Assembly (NCBI GenBank): GCA_026545225.1
Contig: CM048845.1
Span: 16,213,001-16,277,000 of the forward strand
DNA length: 64,000 bases
Origin: Cornus controversa
Taxonomy: Eukaryota; Streptophyta; Magnoliopsida; Cornales; Cornaceae
Direction: 5' to 3'
Position numbers and translations under genes: made by a program. Shown here piece after piece: positions 11,093 through 21,341 of this stretch. Each line of letters begins with the position of its first letter. The stretch's first letter is position 1. The notes under the pieces were generated by a model. The model was not told the DNA's origin. It made no database searches and saw only the letters and a program-made list of their open reading frames with translations.

Positions 11093-12456
11093 GTTCATAT
11101 GGTGCTTGGGTTTACAACTGACACGTACGTAGGAAGCACTTATTTCTTCAATTGGTGGGCTTAAAGGGGTATTTTTTTGTCCATGCAATCTATCACGAGG
11201 CTTTTCTTGATAAAGTACGTGCATATATAATGGTAGTATCAATTATATTATGCATTATCATTATCATGTATCATCCCACTATATAATGTTTTCTTTTTCA
11301 AGGATTTGATATTTTGACGTAAAAGAACTGTAATTGATTATTTGCAATAGTTTTAGTTTGATGAAATATTTTATAAAGTTGATGGATGGGTGATGGGACA
11401 TGTATGCAGTCACCAATTTTCCTCTTTTTTTGAATCCCACCAACAACTCGTGGGATACTTTGATGATTCGGTCCGAATTTGATAAGATTATTTTTTGGTC
11501 TCATTCGGTTTTATAACACGTTAGGACTCTTGTGTGAATTTTTAATTAAAAAAATAGACAAACAATGATTTAAGAGTAATGATAAGGACTTCGAATTGAC
11601 TCGAACTAGTACGACCAACTTCTAAATCGTTATTCATAATTTAAATAATAGAGAGACAACATGGAGAAGAAAAATAAACAATGGATAGAATAAAGAGAAA
11701 GGAATTAAATTTTTGACTCTTCGTTAAAGAAAAAATACTAAAGAGTAAGATTTCATAGGGAGATAAAAGAAGAGAAAATAGTGATAAAAATATTTTGATA
11801 TTATGTAAATATTACATATAATAGTATTAAGTAATATATCTATAATAATTTATATTCTATTGGTTTAACTAATGAATTATCGAATTTTGAATCAAATTTG
11901 ATCCACTAACCAGTCTATTTTGAAATCATTAGCAAAATAACAAATGATTATTATGGGAGTGACAATAAGTCCTTAGCTATCATATGGTGTGGGTTTCGTA
12001 AGATTGTTATTTATCAACCATATTTACTTCATTTTAAGGATTACCTTGTTCCCGACATTATTTATTTTCATTTGTATTTATAATATCCATGGTGAAACAA
12101 GTTTAACTATCATTTATTAAACATAATAGCCAAATGTTACAAAAAAAAAAAAAAAACATAATAGCCAACATATATATATATATATAGATAATAGTGGTAC
12201 ATGAAGCTGTGGTCTTTGAATAGGGGAAAAGAATATTCATCATATTCCTAATTGCTAGTACATGTTTTTTAGTTTTTAACAAATCCCACCACCCTATAAA
12301 AAGTACAGGGAAGCAAAATTCAAAGAAGTAACTGTACTTCAATGACTGAAAAAACCAACTCCAAGAAAGTATGAAATAAATTTTTGAAAAATGGAATTAG
12401 ACGTTGAAATTCATTTATCCTATTTAAATTAATAAGTTGATTACGTAAACAGAAAT
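11093..12456. other. Non-coding stretch
   Basis: AT-rich intergenic DNA with short A and AT runs near 12138-12186 and scattered small frames without recognisable domains. I see no gene or intact repeat. Confidence 0.45.
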
Positions 12457-12528
12457 GGTTCTATGGTGTAGTGGTTAGCACTCTGGACTTTGAATCCAGC
12501 GACCTGGGTTCGACTCCCGGTAGGACCT
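12457..12528 (+). tRNA. tRNA-Gln(UUG): tRNA-Gln (anticodon UUG)
   Basis: The 72-nt sequence folds as a full cloverleaf. The 7-bp acceptor stem pairs GGTTCTA with TAGGACC (one G-U). The anticodon arm is CTGGA-CTTTGAA-TCCAG with anticodon TTG, and the T arm carries the GGTTCGACTCC B box. The A box TGGTGTAGTGG is intact. No intron and no encoded CCA, as usual for nuclear tRNA genes. A T-rich stretch (TTTTCTATTTT) directly downstream is the likely RNA polymerase III terminator. Confidence 0.96.
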
Positions 12529-12675
12529 GTTTTCTATTTTCACTATTTTCATTTAAATTTTTGTGTGGTTAAATGACCAGCCCAAAGAACTTATTCCATA
12601 CCAAATTAAAAGCCCAAACCAACAATTATGAGGACCGTATTGCCTACTGAAGGGAAAATTAAAATAACTGAGAAT

Positions 12676-12748
12676 CGCCCACCGTGGGGCTCGAACCCAC
12701 GACCACAAGGTTAAGAGCCTTGCGCTCTACCAACTGAGCTAGACGGGC
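12676..12748 (-). tRNA. tRNA-Lys(CUU): tRNA-Lys (anticodon CUU)
   Basis: On the minus strand a 73-nt cloverleaf starts GCCCGTCTAGCTCAGTTGG. The acceptor stem pairs GCCCGTC with GGTGGGC (two G-U pairs). The anticodon loop CTCTTAA gives anticodon CTT, and the T arm has GGTTCGAGCCC. There is no intron. It faces the tRNA-Gln gene tail to tail with 147 bp between them. All internal promoter positions look normal, so it is probably functional. Confidence 0.96.
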
Positions 12749-13298
12749 TTGTTGAATGTTTGTTTATGTTGTTTTTATAAATACAAATCAGTTACATTCA
12801 TTAGTCTCAACTTGAACCTTTTTATGTAGTTGTGTTTTTTTTTTTTTGTTTGTAAAATCACTCCAATAGCTAGAACTTAAGTCTTACCATTAATTCTATT
12901 CGAGACACTAGTTTCAAAAGTTGACTTTTTGAAGAAAAATCATCGTCATTGTTTCATCTCAGATAAATTCTCACCAATTGAATGAGAATTCATCAAAAAG
13001 ATTTGATATAAGTTTTACAATCAATTGTTTACTTGACACTAACCCACCTCATTTTCAACCGTGAAAATTTAGTAATCAGACTAATTTGACTTTGTCTTAA
13101 ATAGAATGTAATGGAAACATAAGATTTATGTAACTGACCCTGAGTAATTGAAAAAAATGCTTGATTATTGTTGTTGCTATAAACTAATTTCACTTTGTCG
13201 TAAATCTTATAAGTTTTAATGATGCTTAAAGTGAATAACTAACCTAAGGTGAATTCAATCTAAAAATGATAATTAAGAAAATTTGAAAGTATTTGTTG
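12749..13298. other. Non-coding stretch with a dispersed repeat fragment
   Basis: The part at 12986-13062 (GATTTGATATAAGTTTTACA followed by TTGACACTAACCCACCTCAT) resembles 10268-10343, so a small dispersed repeat is present. Nothing else is recognised. Confidence 0.4.
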
Positions 13299-14168
13299 AT
13301 TTTTTTTTCAAGGCAAGAAAAAAACTTCATTCAACAATCAACAACAGTACAATCTTTTGAAACCTCCTCCATAAGAAGAGGAGGGAAATTTCGATGAACA
13401 ACATACAAGTTTTCATATACAAAACATACTTAGCCAACACATGGGCGACTCAATTTTTATTCCTACTAATTTGAGTAATGGTCAGATCCTCGCGAGATCG
13501 TAACCAAACTCGGATGTCTTCAATCACAACTTGAACTAAAATAGGACATGAAGTGGAGTTAGTGACATAATGCACCACAGACATAACATTTTTCTCAAAA
13601 GCCACATTTGACCACCCCCATTCCATCACCAATTGCACCACTCTACGCAAAACCAAAGCTTCTGCAAGAGAGACATCCCAAACATTTGAAAAGTAATAAG
13701 TAACAGCCCCCACCAACTGTCCATGACAATTGTGAATCAAAATACCACCACCCATGACCCCCACCACTAGGCCAAATGTTGCATCTATATTCACTTTAAA
13801 CTAGCCCATGCTAGGATTAGCCCAAGGCTTTGGCACCGTTGGACATCCAAAACAATCATCTGGCACTTCACGACTAACATTATTAGCATATTGAAATTCA
13901 TAGAATTGGCTCACTGTCATAGACATAATTTTCTATTCAATCCATATATTCCCTTGGACGCACTTCTCATTTCTAGCTTTCCAAATTAACCAGCATAAAG
14001 AAGTGGCAAAGCTCTCCCACTGATCCCTCTACTTTTTGTTTGTCCATTTGCTAATCATCCCCAATTACCATTCTGCCCAGTAAGCTCCCAAAGAGACATG
14101 AGAATCCACTCAAATAGGATAATTCTTCCAAACTCGAACTAATCGTAGACACTCACATAATATACAAT
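13299..14168 (-). mobile_element. L1-type LINE, 3' part (zinc-binding and RNase H-like region)
   Basis: Minus-strand translation from about 13794 to 13450 gives a plant RNase H-like domain (GGGILIHNCHGQLVGAV, then AEALVLRRVVQLVMEWGWSN, then a spaced ISRNKN/VAH end), as found at the C-terminus of plant L1 ORF2. Upstream pieces (SLGAYWAEWQLG, FATSLCWLIWKARNEKC) match the linker after the zinc-binding region. Stops and frame changes are present. An A-rich tail (plus-strand T run near 13302-13310) marks the 3' end. The 5' break at about 14168 coincides with the point where the LINE at 28985 stops, so the two are probably halves of one element. Confidence 0.75.
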
Positions 14169-14212
14169 ACAACTCCAACTACTTTAGCAAAGCCTTATTA
14201 AACTCCTTCATA

Positions 14213-16534
14213 CATCTCACATATTTATATATATTCCAATTCATCAACTTGATCAAATCAAATAGGATTACAATATACAAGATGCACGGTACTTAAACTC
14301 TTCTATCCCCGACAAGAAAATCAAGCTATATAAAGCTTCTCTAACTTATTAATTAACCACGGAGAATGGGATAGTAAAGAATGACATGAAAAGATCGAGG
14401 AGGAACAATTAATGTGATCTTGGATACAGTCAATTTTCTCCATTACTTTTAGGATATTTTAATAATTTCTCCTTATTGTTTGTTTATACTTTGTGCATGG
14501 GAACATATCTTTGGAGAAAAATATGTTGAAATAGTTGGTAAAATTCACGTCTCTCTCTAATATTCTATAAAACTCTCTGTCTAATAGTTTGCAATTCAAA
14601 TTGTTCCTTAATATTACTTTCAATTGTGTTATGTTCGAACATGCAGTCAGATAAATAAAAGCACTGCTATACTGTTTTCCTGTTTCAGTTGTCATATAAT
14701 TTCACCGAAATTGTAAGTTCATTTTTTCTCATCTAAGTAGTGACCTATTACAAAGTCTAAAACTACTAATATATTGATATAGCCATGAACAACAACAAGA
14801 AGATGTTGCAAGAGCAGCCCAATATAAGCAGATAAAGATAGGTAAAACCTCTTACATCTAACTAATATAACAAACGAACAACAAGAAACAATATAGAGCC
14901 AACCAAATCTTACAACTGCTCTGATGGAGAATCGATTCACCAGATTTTGCAAGAGCAATAATCAATTCATGTCGGTAAGCATTTCATTACATAAACTAAA
15001 AATAAGAACATAAAAAATTAAAAAACATGAATGCACTAAAAGCCATTAAAAGAGACTTCCCAACACCACCATTATCAATTATACAATGAAGAAACCACAA
15101 ACTAACCTGAACACATCTGGTGTGTTGTCATCCAACAAACATGATGACGAGTATTCAATATTATCAATGAAAACATATTGTCCATCCTTTAGGAAGAGAA
15201 TACATCAATGCACAAGTAGGACTTCTAAATCTCCCCCACGCACATGCAAACTGACAATCATCATAACGGAAATAAATAGTGCAAAATCTTAAATTACCAA
15301 TAGGCACGAGGTACAATGAAATGTATTTTTGCAGTAAACCCGCTACTGATTTAGGCAATCCACGAACCAGAGCTGGTGAGAAATTGGGATTATTATCAAT
15401 AAGATGGAATGAGAATAGAGTTAACTTACAATCATCTCTATCAAAGCCTAAATAGATACCAAGGTCGGTTATAGCCCCACCATAGAGAAAACTCCTATGA
15501 GAAAAATCATAGGGTTCATCAACTGCGTGGTAAGTGCTTAGGATCAATAACAGGGGCATGAGGGGAAAGGGACCACGTACTGGTGTGAGTCGAACATCTC
15601 AAATGCATGAGATGATGACAACTTATCGCTAAAAACATAAATCTTACCCTCGAGAGGCCTGATGCTTGTGGGGTTAATTTTTCCAACATTCATCCTCAAT
15701 GGTTTCCGTTTAAGTTCAAAAGATTTACTGTGAAATGTGTAGACTTCTCTGCTCAACTCACAATAATCTTTTGACCTTGTAGCATGTAAATTATCTCAGC
15801 CAATTAGAAGAAGCACATTTCACCTGGATAGTGGTTCTTTGGCAATCGTAAGAGTGGTTGTGGGTTTGCTTCTTTATTGAATTCAATCAACTAAATATCA
15901 TAAGAAAATAATTTGTCACATGTTTCACATTTTATAAATATGCATTAGTAAATAAAATAATTTATATATTATAAGAAAATAATAAATGGATCACCTGTGG
16001 TTAAGCAAATTATAAAAAAAGGTTCTCCACCAATAGCTAATTTAACTATGTGTGATGATTTTTCGATTCCATATCATTCTTAGATGAAGAAGAAAAAGGT
16101 AACAAAGACATTTTTGTTATGCAGTTGGTAGTGATGTGTATAAATAGAGAAAGAGGTTGAGATAGAAGAAAATTAGAATGAGTCGGTAGTGATGTGTATA
16201 AATAGAGAGATGAGAGAGTTAAGTTGTATGTAGAGAGACAAAGGGGAGAAGAGATGGAAAAAAATTGGAAAGAAACAATTAAGTGCTTCTGCCACAAATT
16301 AGAAAGAAACAAATAGCCATCAATAATATATATACTAGTATCTTGTCTCTAACAACACGTATAACACCAATTGTCCTTGTTACACACGATTCTTTCTTAA
16401 ATAAATACATGCATCAAAATTAAGTTTAAACTATTTGGGTGTCAAAGGAATCCACTTGACATGCGCCATGTACCCACTGGTTCACTTTATCCATGATTAT
16501 ATAATTTGGCTATCTTTTTATTTATTTGTCGTGA
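14213..16534. repeat. Tandem segmental duplication, copy 1 (about 2.32 kb)
   Basis: The unit starts CATCTCACATATTTATATAT and matches copy 2 (from 16535) along its whole length, including TTCCAATTCATCAACT, the GAGGAGGAACAATTAATGTG block and the gene relic. This copy carries no later insertions and so shows the ancestral layout. Copies differ by roughly 10% by eye. Confidence 0.85.
15050..16111 (-). pseudogene. Kelch-like gene relic, copy 1
   Basis: The putative start at 16111 gives MSLLPFSSSSKNDMESKN. A kelch-like block follows at about 15800-15544 (REVYTFHSKSFELKRKP, then IRPLEGKIYVFSDKLSSSHA) and continues in other frames to about 15100 (AVDEPYDFSHRSFLYGGAI, LGFDRDDCKLTLFSFHLID). The pattern IYM-x-GG...REVYTFH...GKIYVF is that of kelch repeats, beta-propeller blades that bind partner proteins, often in F-box proteins in plants. 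No F-box is visible. Frame changes break the coding blocks, and an intron between 16045 and 15800 is likely. Both duplicate copies keep a similar N-terminus, so it was probably a real gene before the duplication. The exact family is uncertain. Confidence 0.5.
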
Positions 16535-16640
16535 CATCTCATATATATATATATATTCCAATTCATCAACTCGATCAAATCAAAGGGCAAACATGATTAC
16601 AATAGACAAGACATGCAGTACTTAAACTCTTTTATCCCCC

Positions 16641-17228
16641 TGCACACACAAATTTCGTGTCCAAAAATATAGAAACGAAAATATGTAACAAATAATCAAT
16701 TTTATTGATTTCAGAAAAATGAGTACAATTCTCTGTGGATCTTTACAAAAGAAAAATAAATTCATCTGATTCGATCTCCTTGATGATCTGGATTCAAGGG
16801 CTGTTGGAGCTTGATCTTAAATCGGGTTGTTGAGAGTCCTTTTTGAGTGTTTGTTGTTGAAGAAAGCCGGTGAGAATTCCTGATCGAGGGTTGAAGAAAC
16901 TTGATCTCGAACAGTTTTGTTGATGATTCTTTGAATTTGTAGAATTGTGGAGGAAGAACGGCACGACTTTGGATGTGCTTGTTGTTCTTCATCAAAGCTT
17001 TAAGGTTGGATGAATTTATGTCTTTAGAGCTTCAAGTGTTGATTAAAGGCAGAGTCTGGCAGAGTTTCAGTATTCTGTCAGAGTCTCCTCCCCCTTCTCT
17101 TCACACTCTACTTCTATTTATAGGCTTCTTGGAGGGGTAGATTTGTAACTTTCTTTTTTTCTGATAATTATCATTTATGATAATTGTGATAATTATCCAA
17201 TATATACATAATAATTATCTTTGATGAC

Positions 17229-17269
<41 letters not shown>

Positions 17270-17458
17270 TCCATTTGACCCATTTTCAAGTGGGCTTGGA
17301 CGTTTTCATACAATTTGGATCAACCTATGACTCATTTATTTGTGGTGGGTCTGGGCTTCAAATTATTTGACTCTTTGGTCCACATTCCAAAGTGGACTAA
17401 ATTGAAGATAAACCCAAATTATATTTTCGGTCCATCATGTAATTTTTTAATGTCTACA
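16641..17458 (-). mobile_element. Solo LTR of an LTR retrotransposon
   Basis: An 818-bp insertion has TG...CA ends and is flanked on both sides by CCCCC (16636-16640 and 17459-17463). Copy 1 of the duplication shows the empty site (TATCCCCGACAAG), which proves insertion after the duplication. A TATA-like CCTATAAATAG on the minus strand (near 17115-17125) suggests minus orientation. There is no internal domain, so it is a solo LTR left by LTR-LTR recombination. It contains an (AT)n run at 17231-17265. Family not assigned. Confidence 0.85.
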
Positions 17459-17998
17459 CCCCCACAAGAAAATCAAGCTATATAAATCTTCTCTAAGTTA
17501 TTAATTAACCACAAAGAATAAGATAGTGGAGAATAACATGAAACGATTGAGGAGGAACAATTAATGTGCTCTTGGATACAATCAATTTTCTCCATTACTT
17601 TTAGGATATGTTGGTAACTTTTCTTTATTGTTTGTTTTTGCTTTATGCAAGGGAACGTATCTTTGGGAGAAAAACATGTTGAAATAGTTGGTAAAATTAA
17701 CATCTCTCTCTGTGATCCTATAAAACTCTTTGTCTAATAGTTTGCAATTCGAATTGCTCCTTAAATTAGTCTTTTGTTTTCAATTGTGTTATGTTCGAAC
17801 ACGAAATCAAATGAATAAAAGCACTGCTATATTGTTTTCCTGTTTTAGTTGTCATATATAATTTCACTGAAATTATAAATTCATTTTTTCTCACCCGAGC
17901 AATGACCTATTGCAAAGTCTGAAACTACTAATATACTGATATAGACATGAATAACTAGAATAAGAAGATATTACAAGAGCAACTCAATACAAGCAGAT

Positions 17999-19361
17999 TG
18001 ATGTTGTTTTAAAATTGTTAAATAACTCGCAAGTGTACGAATCTATTAAAGTATAGTTCGGCAAGAACGAGGTCGAACCCAAGGGAATGCTTTGAGAAGA
18101 AAAACTAACACAAATTCAAATTAATTTAAAACTAATCTAGTTTAAACAAAATTTGGTTGATTTGAGATAAATTAAACTAACATGCAAATAAAATAACACA
18201 ATTAAAATCAAATAAAGAAAATAACTAAGGTTTTGGATTCCACCACCATTAAATCCATGAAGTTTCTAATATTCATTCATTAATTCCCAAAGTTAGAGTA
18301 GCAATCAAGAAATCAATCTATTGCTCACTCAAGATTTAACAATAAAGCACTATGAAAAATATATCAAAAAGGTAGATTTTCCTTCGCTTCACTAGTGTAA
18401 AATTCTAAGCATCCTATGTATCCAATTTAATGAAAAACATAAGATCAAAGATTATCACTTTTAAGAAATACAAACTCAAGCTTAGATTAATTATAATACT
18501 TTCTAACTACCACATATACATGATATAGATGGTGAAAGAATTATAAAATAATTAATCACAAGAAGCGAAAATCATAAGCAATTCAATCACACACATGAGA
18601 ATCAATTAATGAACAAAAGAACTTCACTTCATTAATGGAGGTTTCCTCCTCAACCCTAGTTGAGGAGTTTAGTTACACATGGTAGAAGAAGAAGATAACA
18701 AAATAATAAAAGACATAATGAATAAATAAAATCCGGATTGTCTCTATCTTCTCTGCCTTGGCCTCCACTTCTTTTCTCCCCCAAAATAGCCTCCAGTTCA
18801 CCTCTTTATACCCCAAGAGAATACATAAAGTTCTAATCCAATTAGGAGATAAAGTCCTAATCCAATTAGGAGAATATTAGGGTTTTCCCGCAGCCCAAAA
18901 TAGGTAGATTTTTCTGCTGACTTTCGGCCCAAGTTTTGACCCAGTAGAAGTCCGATTCACAAAATTTACGTGAAATACAAAAATGTTCAGAATCGAATTT
19001 CGTTCAACCCACGCGGGAATTTTGAGTCCACTTTCCAAAACGGGATTAAAACTGGATTAGGTATAGAATTGGGCTTCAGGCCCGTAATCTTCTTAAGCAG
19101 TTGAAATTCTCTTGGACCACTTTATTGGGCTGTTTTGAGTTGAAATATGGAGTTGAATGGACCCATTAGATGTAGGCTTCATATAACCTTCTTGGATATC
19201 ATCTTTAAAAGCCCAAAATCATGATTTTATCTTAAATAAATATTAAGGCTCTGAAAAAGACAGAAAACACAAAAACGGAGTAAAATCACATATAAACTAT
19301 CACTAAGAGAATAAAATATGCAAATTAAGAGGCTAGAATGCGTAACATTCAACGCCGATCA
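17999..19361 (-). repeat. 3' LTR of the Athila/Tat-like element
   Basis: 1363 bp, starting TGATGTTG and ending CGCCGATCA in plus-strand reading. It is about 99.5% identical to the LTR at 25037-26428, apart from one gap of about 30 bp near its position 1020. It sits directly beside the polypurine tract, so it is the 3' LTR in element orientation. Confidence 0.93.
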
Positions 19362-19376
19362 CACCCCCAAACTTAC
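19362..19376 (-). other. Polypurine tract of the Athila/Tat-like element
   Basis: Read on the minus strand, AAGTTTGGGGGTG abuts the 3' LTR, the position where plus-strand DNA synthesis is primed in LTR elements. Two more near-identical tracts occur inside the element at about 20641-20655 and 20783-20793. Confidence 0.7.
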
Positions 19377-21341
19377 ATATTGCTAGTCCCTTAGCAATAG
19401 AACAAAATAAAACTAAAAGAAAGGAAACTATCTAAACACAAACTAAACTACCCAACTCCTCTTTTGTGGGAGAAACGATTGCATTTAGTATATGCAACAA
19501 GCCTTTGAACCCCTAGGTTCCCCCTAGTGGACGAGTTATAGTCTCGTGAGGGTTTTCAGAAATGTTACCCACAAACATTCAAAATTTTTGTTTAAACATT
19601 AATCAAAAAGAATATTACAATATATAGTTACAAACTTGCATTCAAGAATAATTTCAAATTTTCAAATTCCATAATTCAAAGTAATGGTCCCCACACATAA
19701 TTCACATCAACATATCTCAAAATAATCAATTCTAGCTCCCTCGTGAAAAGTGAACTAGCAATCCTCTCATGTGGCATTACCCCAGCTCCGAATATATTAA
19801 GACACATACCCCTTCAACTCACTAGCTCCCCTTATTGAAATCATACTTCCAGACATGAATACATGACTTTTTCACATATATTTTTTTTTCATTGCTTTAT
19901 TGGTTGTGCAATGTCTTGATATATTAAGCTTTCTGAAAGACCCATGTAGCAAGCTTTCAGTCAGTGACTCCCAAACCAGATGGCTTTAGGGCATTAGGCG
20001 TTAAGACACCCCGAAGAACCTAATTACTCGAATCAGTCAGGTTACAAATCAAGACAACCAATGCTCATCTTTTCTCACCCTTTCACTTTTGACGCGAACA
20101 CTCCGTGCTTCCTGAGGCATAGAGGCCCGGTTACTCATGAAAATGATCAAATTGATTTTCTATTCATCACATAATCTTTTTTTATTTATTTATTTATTTT
20201 TTTCTTCTTCTTTTTTTTTTTCATTGAAGTCATGTAAATCACATCATCGGTACTCATTCTCAAGGGATACCAATTAATATCAAGTATATGTAACCTAACA
20301 ACTCAAAGCCAAAGTTTATACCCCATAAGATTTTGCTAATGTGCCTGTGCATGTGAGGAAATTAAAACCAATCACCCCAAGGCATGTCAATGCAAATAAT
20401 GATTTAAACCACTAATTCAAACTATAGTTTCTAAAAATTTAAAACATATTCAAAAATTGCAAGTTAAGCACCTACATAGAGTATTAATCCCTTGAATAAT
20501 GTAAAAACATCCTATCTAAAAACAAAACAAAAGAAAATAAAAAAAACAAACTATGAAAATAATGTAACCAAAAAGTCCTAAAAACAAGAAAATTTTCATA
20601 AAAATCTCCTCCCATTGCAATAAAGCACATAAGGCATCGCGTCACCCCCAAACTTAAACTGTACATTGTCTTCAATGTACACCCAATCAAAGCATAGAGA
20701 AGGGGTAGAACGATATTACCAGAAAACGAGAGTAGCGGCAAGAAAATAGAGCAAATCAGTAGCATGAAGGTAATGAAGTCACTCCCCCAAACTTGGATGC
20801 TACATCCTGTCAAAATAACAACTACACTCCAACGACCAAGTGAAATAACATGGGTGAAGATAAATATGAAACAGAAAGGAAAAACAAAAAGGTTTTTTTT
20901 TTTTTTTTTGAAACCTAATCTTCACGCGAAAACTACATGTACTACTCTTCTCCTCATTCTCTGAACTGGTGGGTCCCAATTTTTCAAGATGTATATGTGA
21001 TAAGATATTGATTATCCAGACACTCTAACGTATAGAGTGTAAAGGGGTTGCCTTTCTTTATTAAAGCCATACTGTGTTGAAGCAATCTCGACAGTATTGG
21101 GTATTGAAACCAGACTTTAATAAACGGAAATCATCAACTTTATCAATCATATCACAAATTATAGAATTGGTACTACATACATAGTCAGAGAATGGGCGGC
21201 TATACCGGATCATGATGAATTTTTTTTTTTTTTTTAAAGAAAAATTAAAAATAAAATACACAAACTAAAAAAAAAAAAAGACGCAAGAGCTATAAATCCT
21301 AAAACGAATAATGTACAATGATGACCAAATAGGTCTATAAC
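19377..21341 (-). other. Non-coding 3' internal region of the Athila/Tat-like element
   Basis: About 2 kb between the gag-protease stop and the polypurine tract. It has long T/A runs (20190-20225, 20900-20915, 21220-21236) and no similarity that I recognise to pol or envelope-like genes. In related elements, polymerase or extra genes would lie here. Confidence 0.6.

Noticed and set aside
16108-16200. Promoter for a plus-strand gene (two TATAAATAGA motifs)
   Set aside because: No plus-strand coding sequence follows. The motifs are part of a GATGTGTATAAATAGAGA tandem repeat shared by both duplication copies.
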